Below, piece after piece: positions 50,401 to 63,099 of a stretch of DNA of 64,000 bases (its first letter is position 1; every line of letters begins with the position of its first letter). The DNA is from Carya illinoinensis (taxonomy: Eukaryota; Streptophyta; Magnoliopsida; Fagales; Juglandaceae). Location of the stretch: the NCBI RefSeq assembly GCF_018687715.1, contig NC_056758.1:41139467-41203466 (forward strand). Direction: 5' to 3'. The position numbers and the translations under genes are program-made. The notes beneath the pieces are model-generated. The model did not search any database. It saw only the letters and a program-made list of their open reading frames with translations, and was not told the origin of the DNA.

Positions 50401-53400
50401 TATATATCCATGTAATGAAAGCAATGGAGATAGTGATAAAAATCAAATACATACCCTTTGGTGAATTCGAGAACACCCCCTATCCTCAACCTGAGAGAGG
50501 CAATTTTGCATCTCATTCAGGAAAGGCATTTTAAAGGCAGTCATCTCATTACTGACTTCGCAATTTACACCTTTTCCTGAAAAGGTGGCTGGTGGAGATT
50601 TTGATGGAACCCTTTGATCTCTAAAATTGTTAACCTCTAAATTTTTCCTCATAACCTGATCTACCTTGGGACTGACCTCTTGCCAAGATGGAAAGGAAGA
50701 TAGCCCGCCTTCAACCCGAGGAATAAATTCTTTGTCAAATCTTGGAGTGGCCGAAAAGCTATTAAGTGAAAGACGCAGCTCTTTTTCAGCAAGTGAATCT
50801 TGTGTTGATTGAAACAGATTTGTTACAGATCCAGTTTGCATGATATCTACATTTCCCCTTGAAATTGAATCATTTTTTAGCACCCCATCGTTCCATGGAA
50901 AGAGTGAAGCTTGGCCTCCATCAGCTTGTGAACTTTTGTTTTTCTTATGGCACAGATTAGGTTTTCTCTCCATTCTTAGAGCAGGAAAAGGAAAAGGATC
51001 CATTTGTCTGCTTTTGAATGCATTGTGAGTTAATCCAAAAGAAACATTGCCAGTAGCATTTCTGTCACTTGTATGCTGAATTTTGTCCTGAATTTCCTTT
51101 TGCACAGTTACTTGTGGTGGCGCCAATGACACACATGCGTCAACAACTTGGATTTTTTTATTTTTCTTCTTAGCTATGGTAGGACTTCTATGCTTTATAC
51201 CTTTACTTGAATGGCTCTTCAGATCAGTTTTTAAACCCATTCCTGCAATTGCCTCTTGAGATTCATTACCCACAGTTGCATCAGTTGTTTCTGAATCTCC
51301 CTTCCATATCTGAACTTTTTTATGCAAATAATTTGGAGATGGAATTTCTGGAGGTCTCCACTCTTCATCCTGAGGTAACTTCCTTTTCGTAGTCTGACTA
51401 GAACCCCTTTTAGTGTTTCCTTGAATGGCCACCAGACCTTGAGGAACAGAGAGCATATCTAACCTTTCAAATGCTTCTGGGGTCCTGTTGGATGGAAAAT
51501 TATCTGCATCAATCAGACCACTCTTTGCATCACCATTTTCACCCAGCAAGTCAGTCAGTAGACGGTGCTTTCGAGTTTTTCTACGATGCAAAGAACATGA
51601 TTTGTCTAAATGATGGTCTAGAGGATCATCATCAACCATTATTTCAACACTTTCAGATGATTCATAACTAAACTCATCCAACTCGCGAGATGAATGTACA
51701 GTTGTATGAGCTTTGACGACAGTAGGTGCCTCAGTGACCATACTGCCCAACCCAAGTGTCTGATAGGCTTTTGTTACCTTTATGTGTTGGTCATCTGGAG
51801 AATTTTGTGTTCCTGTCTGATAATGTTTGGCAGAATCCTTAATCATGCATTTGAGGTTCCAATCAGAAACTTCATGACTCCCACTGCCTGGATCATCAAA
51901 TTCTATGGATCCATTACATTTTAACTTGAGAGCCACTGTTTCAGAAAGAAGCAACCTTAATTAGTTTGATAAATATGCCATGTAAATTTTGATTGCGTGG
52001 TTCCCACTTCATAGTAAAATTACCTGTGTCATTTGTATGCCTTTCTTGTATTACGCTTGAATTAACTTCTGGGGCGGCACTTGTTAATTTGAGGATTTCC
52101 TGGTTAAGATTTTCTTCTGAACCAATGTCATGCCCTGGAGAAAACATAGGAAATGAACCAAACGCCAGCTAGTGTATAACAGAAATAAGATGGATTGAAG
52201 TGTACCTATAATGGTGCCGTGTACAACTTCAACTTTCTTCTGTTTCTTATCACTACATAGTAGAAGATGGTTGTCGTTGCTTGGTTTGGTAGAAGTATTG
52301 GCAACAACTGATGTTTTTCCACCGAGAACTGGCTTGGGAGCTTGCTGAAAACCTGGCAGAAGCATTGCAGCACTAGCCACATGGGAACAATTGCTATTGG
52401 AGCCACATTTGGTACCACAAGAATTAAAGAGTTTTCCATAATCTTTTGCAGCAGCTCTGGCAGCAACCTTATTCAGACAATTTTGACAATGCCACCATCT
52501 GAATTTTGGAACCTCTAAAGGGGGAAGAAAAGATGTTTGCTCCTCAGACTCAGTCTGATCAACCTCTAAAGAAAAAGGGCAACATATCTTCCAATCTTTT
52601 TTCCGAATCTCGGAGACATATCCGCTGAATTCAAATGGACACACGTTATAAGGAAAACTCCTAAAGAGAGAATCCAGAAGCCAAATAAAAACAAACTACT
52701 AATTTTTGGGAAGCAACTCTCAGATAATCATCACCAAATCAGATATCAGATCAAATCATCTCCCCCACCAAAATAAAGATCTACAAATTGTACCATTAAT
52801 TCAAATACATTTTTTTTTTTTTTTTTAAGATTGGCAACTTAGTAGTCCCATAAATTCTTCATGCCACTCCATGCTGCTATTGGTTAGCCAAACTTCAAAT
52901 GTTGCTTTCCCTTCCCCACACACCACCCCCCCCCCCCCCCCCCCCCCGGCCCCCGCGGGGCGAAACCGCCTATAATTTTTGTTTAAATTAGCAATATTCC
53001 AGTGTATAAAGACGTAAAGTAATACAAGAGATAGAAACTGCAATTGCAGACAACTCTCAAGTCTGGTTCTCATAAGGTACGTGCATATTGAAAGTTTAAA
53101 TAGCCATTGATATTTCTTGAAAATAATTAAAAGTGAAGCAAGTTTAACATTCTTTGTGACCTAGGAAGCAACAACTCCATCAGCATATAATATAGCATGC
53201 CAACCACACAAGTCCCATAAGAAAGGGAAAAAAAAAAAAAAAAAAAGATTAAACATTAATATACATAGAGTTAAAATTCTGCAAGATTATTACATTACAA
53301 GGTCGATCAAGGCTTACCGTATAGAAAAATGCTCGCACTTTCCAGCATCACTATTATCCTTAGCAGTGCCGAGATCTATTGATATAGAGTCAATTTGAAT

Positions 53401-53481
53401 AAAAGATCCCTCAGCCTTGGAGAGTACAGTATTAGAATTGCTCTTATAAAGGTTCTCCTCCTCCACAATACTCCTCTCCAT
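47459..53481 (-). CDS. EMF1: EMBRYONIC FLOWER 1 (Polycomb-associated repressor)
   Basis: EMF1 is a plant nuclear protein that works with PRC2 and PRC1-type components to keep floral and seed genes silent during vegetative growth. Five exons on the minus strand, 53481-53318, 52624-52206, 52134-52024, 51935-50455 and 49189-47459, total 3906 nt (1301 aa). All introns have GT-AG ends and phases agree. Exon 1 begins MERSIVEEENLYKS and reads FIQIDSISIDLG and CEHFSIR. Exon 2 continues GYVSEIRKKDWKICCPFSLE and VPKFRWWHCQNCLNK, the conserved N-terminal block. Lys/Arg clusters such as KKKNKKI fit nuclear import. Exon 5 has IVELLTKMNRNSHERCLPDA, and near the C-terminus ICSINRNPADFIMPGAGNTY, both EMF1 hallmarks. 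The rest is low-complexity and probably disordered. No lesion is seen. The length fits eudicot EMF1 orthologues, which are longer than or similar to the roughly 1100-residue Arabidopsis protein. Confidence 0.95.
52926..52947. repeat. Poly-C run (22 bp) in EMF1 intron 1
   Basis: 22 C on the plus strand (poly-G in the EMF1 transcript), followed by a short GC-rich segment. It lies in the intron between coding exons 1 and 2. Confidence 0.9.
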
Positions 53482-54790
53482 GTTAGTGAATAACCACAGC
53501 ACGCAAATACACGATTTCCTATGCAAAATAATAATAATAACTGAATGGCATCAATCAATATAATATGCTGAAAGTAATCCTTATCAAACTCCAAAATTAA
53601 GATATAGGGTTAATATAAGTGATTGAAACACAAAGACTTCAAATTTCTAAGGTACATATCACAGGATCTGAAGTAGAGTCCCAAACCAACAGATTAGGGT
53701 TTTGCACACCCACTAAGAAATCAACAGTAGACAAAAAAATTCCATGTCGAAATGGTTATAGAATGAGTGAGAAGCTAAAAACACTATATGCAGTGATCAT
53801 TTGGCGCAAAAGATAACAACTTCTGGAAATATATACAAGTATATGACATATTCGGGTAAGAAATTAATAAATTTTAAACCCTAGTTTTCCTATCCATAAA
53901 AATAAAAAAAACCATAAAGATGTATGTAGTCTCTAATTTCGCGCTTCTCCGAAAATTAACGAATCAAGTAGTTAACCCATCCACACAAGGTTCAAAGCAA
54001 AACATAAGCCAATACCCATAAGACAATTAAAGCACGCATTAGGGTTTTGTCTTTGTGAATTTCAGACATATCTCCCAACATCAAGAAAAGCTGCGTCGAT
54101 GTACCAAGATAGGTAGGAATTTCCACAAACCCACCTTTAGTTTCTACAAATCAAACAACAAAACCATTTACAAAAACTCAGCAATTAATATTTTTTGTAT
54201 TTAATTGCTTACCCATTTCACCGTTAGGGAACAGCTAGCGTAACTTATTATCCAGAAAATCAATCAAAATAAACATAAACTATCACAAAAGTGCTCAGAT
54301 TCATCCCCAAACAAAACCCAGATAAGAAAACAAAAAGTAAAGGCCGGACTTAACGTCCTACACACAGTGAAATGACCTAAATATCTCAGACAACCCATCT
54401 CGACCTCAGCTAAAACTCGTGCCGATCAAAACCAAACCAAACAGCGACTTGCAAACCAGATCAGTAAAGAGAAATTGAGGCATCAAACCCACCTTTAACT
54501 CAATCGACAACTAGCAAGGACGATACCCCATCTGTCTTGCTCCGAATATTCTCCACGGCGCATCGAAGAAATGGTACTAAAAGATAGAGCATTTGAAGAA
54601 GAAGAAGAGGGACTCAGCTTCGCGATGGGATTCGAAGCTCGCTGAGTAGAATTTGACCGCGAACTTTGGAGAAACCCTAGAGAGAGCAACAGAGGTTTTC
54701 GATTCTTTAGCGCGAGAGAGAGAGAGAGAGAGAGTGTGTGTTTTTATCCTTTGCCCTTGAACTGAGGTTTGTTGTATTAAAATCATCCAT
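53482..54790 (-). other. EMF1 5' leader and promoter-proximal region
   Basis: There is more than 1 kb before the start codon with no ORF. The GA/CT-rich stretch at about 54714-54733 and the sequence around 54490-54700 look like a leader exon. A donor-like AAAG|GTGGGT lies near 54490 on the minus strand. An intron in the 5' UTR, as known for EMF1 in Arabidopsis, would explain the distance. The exact start is not determined. Confidence 0.5.
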
Positions 54791-57646
54791 GCCTTGACAT
54801 GTCACAGCGACACATACATACATATAAACATAATAAATAAATAAATAAATAACAAAGTTAAATTCGAGAGAGACTGAGAAGGAAAGTGAGGAGAGAGACT
54901 GTTTCCAACCAATGGGAGATCTACATGTGGTGAGAAGGTGCGGTTCTTATCACAAACCATTATATAATATTGTTGTGATACAGGAAAGGAAACCCTAGAG
55001 AGGAACACTGTTAAAAAAGAATACAGTGTACTTCAAAAAAAAAAAACAACCATAAAAAAAAAAAGTAAGTACTATGTACTGTTCCTCCACCTACGCGTTG
55101 TTTACACGCTCTGTTAGGAGGACAGTCATTTCTTTATTTGTGCCTGTCGTGTCAAGTAGGGCTGAAGATGCCCATGCCTTTGCACATAAACTAGTTGTGA
55201 TTGGTGCGTGTGATGCACATGCCTTACAGGAGTTCGTAGTAGATTGCCTTGTTTGAAACCCTAGGTTTCTCTGATGTGTAATGAAGATGGTATCTAACCC
55301 TAGCAAATTATAAATGTTTAACCCTAATACTACTGAGAGTAATCCCTCTGTTTAATTACTTATAGAAGTCCCAGTTCAGAAAAAGCTGTTAAAAATTAAT
55401 AGGCTGAAGAAGAGGAAAGAAGAGTGATATAAACTTTAACATACAAATTTTTGGAACAGTTAGGGCATATATATAAATAATATTTATAATAATTGGTAAG
55501 TCATGTAATAATATATATATGTAAATAATACACATGCAAGTTATTAATGTTGAGGTTGTCTGGTTTAAATTTTTAATGTTGTTGTTCCCTATATATAGCT
55601 TGTTGCAAGATGACCACAAAAAATTAAAATCCCTGCAGGCCACCACTATCTTATAAATTAAAGACCACAAATTCATAAGAAGATCATTTAATATGGATTG
55701 AGTACATGAATCTGCATGAAGCAGCCGTTCATGGCGCCCAGGGAACCACAAATTCGAGGGATATTCTAAAATAATCAATAAAAGTTAACAAATTAAGCAG
55801 TCCAGTGTATAGTAAATAGAAACCCTAGCTATAAAGCATGCATATATAAGGCCGGGACCTTATAATTCCCTGCGGCCACTTTTGTTTAATTTCGACGTTA
55901 CATGGTGATCATCGATCCATGGGTACTGATCATGAGTTTACCCAATGGGATCTTTGTACGCAATTGCCAATTGGTTTTCTTTTCTTTTCTTTTCTTTTTT
56001 ATTCCAGGCCGGATTTAAACAGAGATCGATCTGTACGTGTTGAATTTTTACACTGAAATAAGATCACACGAATCTTCAGAATATTTAAAAATCTCAAGCT
56101 AGGCTGAAATGGGATCGATACTAATTCAGTAGTACCCCTCTCATTGAGAGGGCCCGTACTCATGACGCTTCAGAATTTCTTTAGTCAAGCATCTATATAG
56201 ATCCAAAAGATCTCTTAAGGAATTGTACGTGAGTGAGGTATTTATCAATTAAAGTGCTTCCATGACGACCCCTATATATATATAGATATAGATATCCCTG
56301 TCACCCAGTAGAGATCACGTTTCTAAGGTTGATATGCTTACAGCTTAGAGATACATATATAATCTGCACACACGTACGCATGATCGATACACACGACACA
56401 CACACATGTATTATATGTATGTAATTACCCATCACGTACGAGCTAGCTAGCTATAGCTAGGATAAAATACACTGAGCATATTGCATATTAATTAATACAA
56501 TTTTATCCTAGTATTTAGCAATTGTAAATTAGGTGATTATTTCAATGATGTATCAGCTTCAAGTCAAATACAAAATATTAGCAGTGCAGTTAATTGCTAG
56601 CTAGCTAATGATTCAGAAACTTTTTATCTTCTACAAAGTTGCAAATTAAACATGTAAAGCACGCATGCATCACCGCCTACGTACTTTATATATTAAAAAA
56701 TTGCCGCCCCCCACCCAGAACTCCCAGATTTTTATTTAATTAATTTCTAATATGACTGATCGAAACTCGAAGTAATTATTAATTAAAGGATATTTCTAGA
56801 GTTTCTTGAACATGACTTTCTAGTACTGTATCTCCCCGCGCGTCCAGGTAAGTGATTTGCCTGCCAGCTTTGAGATTCAAGCAAGCAGATCGAATGCGTT
56901 TTCTTATTCAAAGTTCGTGAATTTAAACAATCAACTCAATCCAAAAAATATTTGATTTCCAACTAGGACTTGGAGTACTACGTACGTTGTTGGCCAATTA
57001 ATTGCCTGGTTATCTCCACCTCAGACGTCCTCCCGCTTGCTCTAATATTATACGTACCCAGATAATCTAATTTGCTAGCTGAAATATCTGCATATATATA
57101 TATATATAATATATACATGGCATCTTGTTTTTTAATTGCCCAGGCTCATTTTCTTCGTAGAATTAATTCATGAACTGATCACTCATGTTAATTAGCAGTA
57201 CTCGATCGATGCATACCTACATACGTGCATGGGCCCCCAAGAATCTTTTGTGCAGAAATTAATGGCCCTAGCTTACTGCATGCGTATTATGCATATATAT
57301 ATATATATATATGTAATTGATGGATACGTACGTTTTGCATGCACTTAATTAATTTGTTAGTAAAGGTTTCCTTTCACATATATAGTGCATTCCTCAAAAT
57401 CTCAAAAGGGAACATATATATATATATACATGATTGCGAATGCATGTATATGATACTGAGTTTAACAAAGATAAATTAAGTACATGTCATGTTGCGATAT
57501 ATCGTACGTGGAACATCTGCGCCTGCACTAGGCCAGAGGCCCAGACCCTATATATTTTCATGTACTTATCGATGCCCTATATATTCATATTCAAAGACCC
57601 TATCATATTCGATTACAAATGGATAAATGGATTTAAAGTTTTTTGT

Positions 57647-57678
<32 letters not shown>

Positions 57679-59088
57679 CATAAATTTCCTTTGCAAATGG
57701 ATCAAGTACTTAATTATCAGGCTAGGCCCTTTTCCCATTGTTCACGAGTTGAATGGATAAAGATATTTTATGACAGAATTAAAAAAAAAAAAAAAAAAAA
57801 ACAATATGACCTGATCTAGCACCAAACTATAGTCTATATATAGCTGAAATGGCAATGATTAGCCATCATTAATTTGCTTTGCATTTTTAGAATATACGAG
57901 TGGTAGGTGCCCCTTCCATTGGATCGAGACACACTTTGCAAAGTAAGAGGCCGGGATCAGTTTGAGCAACGTACCCAACAAATTGAATGAAATAAAGCCA
58001 TGTGGGAGCTAGCTTATTAATATAAGACAAAGAAAGATAGCTAATCAAGAAACGAACCCGGTAATTTCACCAATATTCTTTGGGCAACCAACCCCCGAAA
58101 TATTAATATATACAGATCATCGACATAACATTAATATAGAACAACATGAAAATAGTGAACATCCATACATATATATAGAAGAAATTCATATTATATATAT
58201 ATATATATATATATATGTCTTGTACTCGATCCTAGTAGCACTGCAAATTAATTAAAGACGTACAGTTTATGATCATCAGGCAGATCTATTAATTGTGCAT
58301 TTCTTTATTTAATTTAGTAGTAATGGCACGTTTTGGATGCCCAAGATCATGGCCTTGATCTATATATAGAGAAGAATAATGGCACAGATCTATAGTACCC
58401 TATTCATGCCTAACGTATATAGTACATGCTCTATGCATGCATGATGCATGCATATATAATATTAACTGTTTCGAATCATGTACATGTCTAAGGTTAATCA
58501 TAACCTACATGTGTTTTTCACGAATAATATAGGACATGGACCCGCGTCATTCAAGGCTTTTTGGCTATTTGTAAAACTCCTTATCATGTGCTGGCCGGTA
58601 GCTTTTGAAACTCATCCATCGAGATTCAGACTTTTGGACCCTTACAAATTGAATTTTTCGTACATGTGTTTGGACGTAACTGGTTGATCATATCGCCAGT
58701 ACTGCATTCGATCGAGGAAATGATCGATACTCTGTAATGGATGATGTAAATGATGTAGATTTTTTTTTTTTTCCCCTTAAATCCGCTATTAATTTTTTCC
58801 TCAACCACCGACAATTTTGGCCTTGTTGTTGTTTTTTTTTTTTTTTTTTTTCCTTGTTTGCGCTGCGAAAATCCAATTATTTATTTATCCTGCTGGCCTC
58901 ATGCTTTTCATTATTTTCGATCTTTTCCAGCTTTGGCCAAACTTTTTGTTCCAAAGACTCTACTAGTAGTCTTTCAGTGGTCTTATTAGTTTCATCAGCA
59001 GTTCCGAAGTATGCATTGTTAATTTCAACCATTAATGGAATGATCAGGATCGATTTAATTAATTATTTTACGAAGGGAAAGATCATCA
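54791..59088. other. Gene desert upstream of EMF1
   Basis: AT-rich sequence with many (TA)n tracts and CTAG/GATC/ACGT repeats. A GC-richer segment at about 55075-55260 carries a 60-codon plus ORF of no known family. Nothing else is recognised. Confidence 0.5.
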
Positions 59089-59176
59089 CACTACAAGAAA
59101 AACGTATTCGTTTTCTTCGGAAATAGTCATTTTGATTGTAAAATTTTAATCGCAAAAATTCGTTTTTCTTGTAGTG
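59089..59176. mobile_element. 88-bp CACTA-type MITE
   Basis: CACTACAAGAAAAACG at the left end is the exact complement of the right end (16 bp). The element is flanked by TCA on both sides (59086-59088 and 59177-59179), the 3-bp duplication of CACTA (En/Spm) transposons. The interior has no ORF. Confidence 0.92.
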
Positions 59177-60569
59177 TCATATATAGGCCGACTATGAAAC
59201 TTTGAAAAGTAAAATAATCGTGAACTGATTAATTTTGTAATAATGAGTGGTAAAGACCTTGGGTTTAGGGGTATGCTTTCCTAAGTCTAAGGTTCAAATC
59301 ATTCCCTTAAGTGCAAACAATTTTTAAAATCATCGGATTGAATAATTTTTTTCTTGAATTACCTAATGTGTACTTGTGAAAAACTCCTAATCAAGAACTT
59401 GTGCACCCTCGAAATTAGTTAATATGTTGTTTCTAAATACCCATTGCTAATAAAAAATATAGTCAATATTAAAAGATCAAGTAATTGATACAAGGACTGA
59501 TACTTTCTTTTTTCCCCTGTATGTTCTTTTCTTTTTAGTTTGGTTCGTATCGTTGATCTAGGGGTAATTATATATAAAATGAGACTGAGAAAAATTCAAT
59601 AGAATTGATCATGAAGAAACTAATTCAAAAAAATAAGTACTAATTAACGCGTCCGGCCATGTTTTATTTTCCTGGCATATAATCTCATGCATGCGTTCAT
59701 TAATAGCTAAAAAATATTAAAAATAATTAGGTTTAAATTACGTATAAGATATTGAGAATTGATACTTTATTATTATATTGATATAAAAAAAATATTGGGT
59801 TTTACGCACACGTAGAACAAAATATTGAGCAGTACTACTACTACGTACGTACGTGCGTATTAATTAAGATCGTGTTATTTACACATATATACTCATTATA
59901 TATATATATATATATATATATATCAGCAAAAGATAATTACTTAATTTTTTGTTTGATATATTTAACGTATGGGCTCTACCAAGTTCGATTAATTTAGTCT
60001 TAAAAAAATACAATGGTGTTTTTCAAAGAGAAAAATATATCAATGAGGCAAAATTTAAAAAGTTTCATCATCAATTGATCATCAGTTAGTAGTTGGTCAT
60101 GATCAGAATTTATTAATTAAGAAGTATATATATATAAACATCAGTAGAACCGATATTGCTGATCCCCGAGGTGGGCCAGTCAACATGAAAGATATCCTCG
60201 CCCGATTCCGCCATGTACATTTATAACAAATTAATAATAGGTCCCTAGCTAGTTACATGTTTTTATCTTCTCTGTAACTTTTCCCAATACTGGCAATACG
60301 TTAAAGCTGATCACCTCTGATCTACCTAACATGTTATATGGTACAGATCATCATCATCAATATTATTCTCTTATGCCAACTACTTTCATCATTGATTTCA
60401 ATATTAATATTAATTAAGGTTTCTTGCATGTATATATCATGTGTTTTCAGATAACTTATAGCTAGGCTTTAGCAATATTGACTATTCTTTCTTCACAATA
60501 TCCCTAGCTATATATATATATATATATTCCACAAAATAATATTTCTGGAATTTTCTTATCGGTAGTACT

Positions 60570-60571
<2 letters not shown>

Positions 60572-60650
<79 letters not shown>
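60572..60650. repeat. Compound (TC)n(TA)n microsatellite
   Basis: About 28 TC units run directly into about 11 TA units. Confidence 0.95.
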
Positions 60651-61947
60651 TCAGCATGCCTTATTCGGAATAGAGACCCTGATAATAATGTTGATAAGAT
60701 CATGATCAGGAAATATTCACTAAATATTTTGGGAAAGCAGATCGATCGGAATGAGTGAATGAGATTTGATCATGTGAAGGAAGCAGTACATCATGCAAAG
60801 GGCATGCCATGCATGGTGCGTCAGACGCGGAGGCAGACCATATTATATATATATATATATATATGATAATCACTTGTAAACGTAACATTCTTGATCATGA
60901 TCTACTTCACCGCAAATATATATAATTAATTAATATAAGTAATACTATTTCCACAAAGAAACAATTAACATGATTATCATGCTGCATGCTAGCTAGCTAG
61001 TAACGATAAGTACTATTAATATACTTAATTTTGGTCATGATGATGATTGACTTCTGTCAAAGTTCCTCGATTGACAAAAACACAGGCCATTAGCAACATG
61101 AAGCTGCTAGCTAGCTAGCTAGGTTTTTAATCACAAAATTAATTTAAAACAATAAAACATAAATACGAAATCTACGTAAAAATAAAATTAATTTTTTAAT
61201 AATAAATTTTACTATTTTTCAAAACAAACTCAATATTACTCGGCGCACATAATCATATATATATATATATATATATACCGCCTGTGGGAGCTGTGGGGTA
61301 CGTAATGATATATAGATGAGCATGGCAGCATGGTACTTCAACAAATTAATATATAATTTGCTTCTTAATTTGAGAGCCAGGAGCAGAGAGGCGGCCGTAC
61401 GTTGGTGCGTTGGATTGCGACCAGGCATAAACGAAAATAGTTGAGGATATATACCATGCATATATAGATGAAGAGGCATTAATAGCACTGCTTCGAGACG
61501 AATCTATTTCAAAGAAGTACTTAAATGTGTTGTTCATTTCATTTTATACATATAAATACATATTTATATATATATAGTACGCAGCTAGCTAGCCTGCGAC
61601 GCGTTGGCCGGAATAATGAGATATTGGATATATAGTTTTGGTGTTAGTGGTTGTGAACAAGGAGGGCATATGTATTGGGGGAGATAATAGATAGTTGTGT
61701 TTGTGAACTGGGAAGAGTTATTACAATTATGTTTATAATCATATTTATAGTGGAGGTTGCGGGGAACAATTAGAAGGTTTGGGAAAATAGCAAGCCCAGG
61801 GGTTTTTGAGCTTATAATTTGTTTGCATACTCTTTTTTAAAAAGTGAGTAAATCTACCATCCACATGAAAAAATTATTTTTTATATTTTTAAATAGAGCA
61901 CACGAAAAGTGCACACTTTAAGACTATAATTTATATGTAACATTACC

Positions 61948-61983
<36 letters not shown>

Positions 61984-62162
61984 CTATTGATCACCATGAT
62001 TTACTCCATCATCTATTGAAAAAGATAAAACCCTACTTTATATATGGGAAAGGACAAGCATGAGTAGTGGCCTGAAAATAGCAAAACGCACATTATGTTT
62101 AGTTGGACTAAAGATATATAATGTGTCTTGCTCGCTATGATGACCACTTAAAAAGAAATTGG

Positions 62163-62201
<39 letters not shown>

Positions 62202-62847
62202 TCGATCAATAAAATTAAATTTGAAAAGAAATTTGTCAACTATGAAAGCAGTTCATCCAATCCATATGGATAGATACTTTAATACTAATATTTTCGGGAA
62301 AAAAGTTTAGAATATTCTTAAAAGAATTTATTCCGACATTGAAGAAATAGTCTTAAATTCAATGATAGAACATATATAGTTTTTGTCATATATATATATT
62401 CGTTAAGTTCCACTATCCAATCATACGAGTAGATCGAAGAGCTGTCTTCTTATATAATGTTATAATGTCGTACGTACTGATCATTCACTCATGAGAAAAA
62501 CAATTTTTTTACCTCATCCGCATTTTAATAGTTAAAATATATGAGAGATGCGCGCATGACTTGAGTCAATTTTAAGATGTATATGTAATCTAATATCTCT
62601 TATTTAATGGATCCACTTTTTAACTTCTCCATAATTTCCGATCGAGTTTGGATTCTTATATCGAGAGTACTTGAGAATAATTAATTTTTTTCAATTAAAA
62701 TCAAAGGAAGGCGTGGCGTGTTCTCTCAAAATCTCAATAAATTGATTACAAGTTAATTTATAAGACTTTTTATAAATTAAAGATTAAAAAAAATTAATTT
62801 GACCTTTTTATTTATAATTTTACTCCATAGTTTTATATTTATTTATG

Positions 62848-63075
62848 AATAATAATCGGTTTATTACTCTCTTACCACTTTTTTATTACTTTTTTTTTAT
62901 TTTTTTTTGTTTACTTAATAGTTAAGAAAATGATTATTAATAAAAATGTATATTTTTTTAATTTTTATCTAATGATTAAAAATATTTAAAAATAATAATA
63001 ATTAAAAAAATTAAAATCACAAATATACCAGAATAATAAAAGAGTGATAAAAATAATAATAGGTGTATCATCTTT
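62848..63075. mobile_element. Probable MITE, same type as 6000-6245
   Basis: The ends TTTATTACTCTCTTACCAC and AATAAAAGAGTGATAAAAAT are inverted and imperfect around an AT-rich core. It resembles the insert at 6000-6245 in end sequence and length. Confidence 0.45.
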
Positions 63076-63099
63076 TATTTATTCCGTCCATTCAAGAGA

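Larger units (their letters stand above)
59180..63075. other. Gene desert, right part
   Basis: It continues the (TA)n and short-palindrome pattern (CTAGCTAGCTAGCTAG near 61107). Homogeneous AT-rich DNA, with no gene supported. The segment 61350-61500 is somewhat GC-richer without a readable domain. Confidence 0.45.

Noticed and set aside
38182..63075. MicroRNA precursors in the EMF1 deserts
   Set aside because: I looked for common conserved plant miRNA cores by eye and found none; hairpins from (TA)n and CTAG repeats are not evidence.
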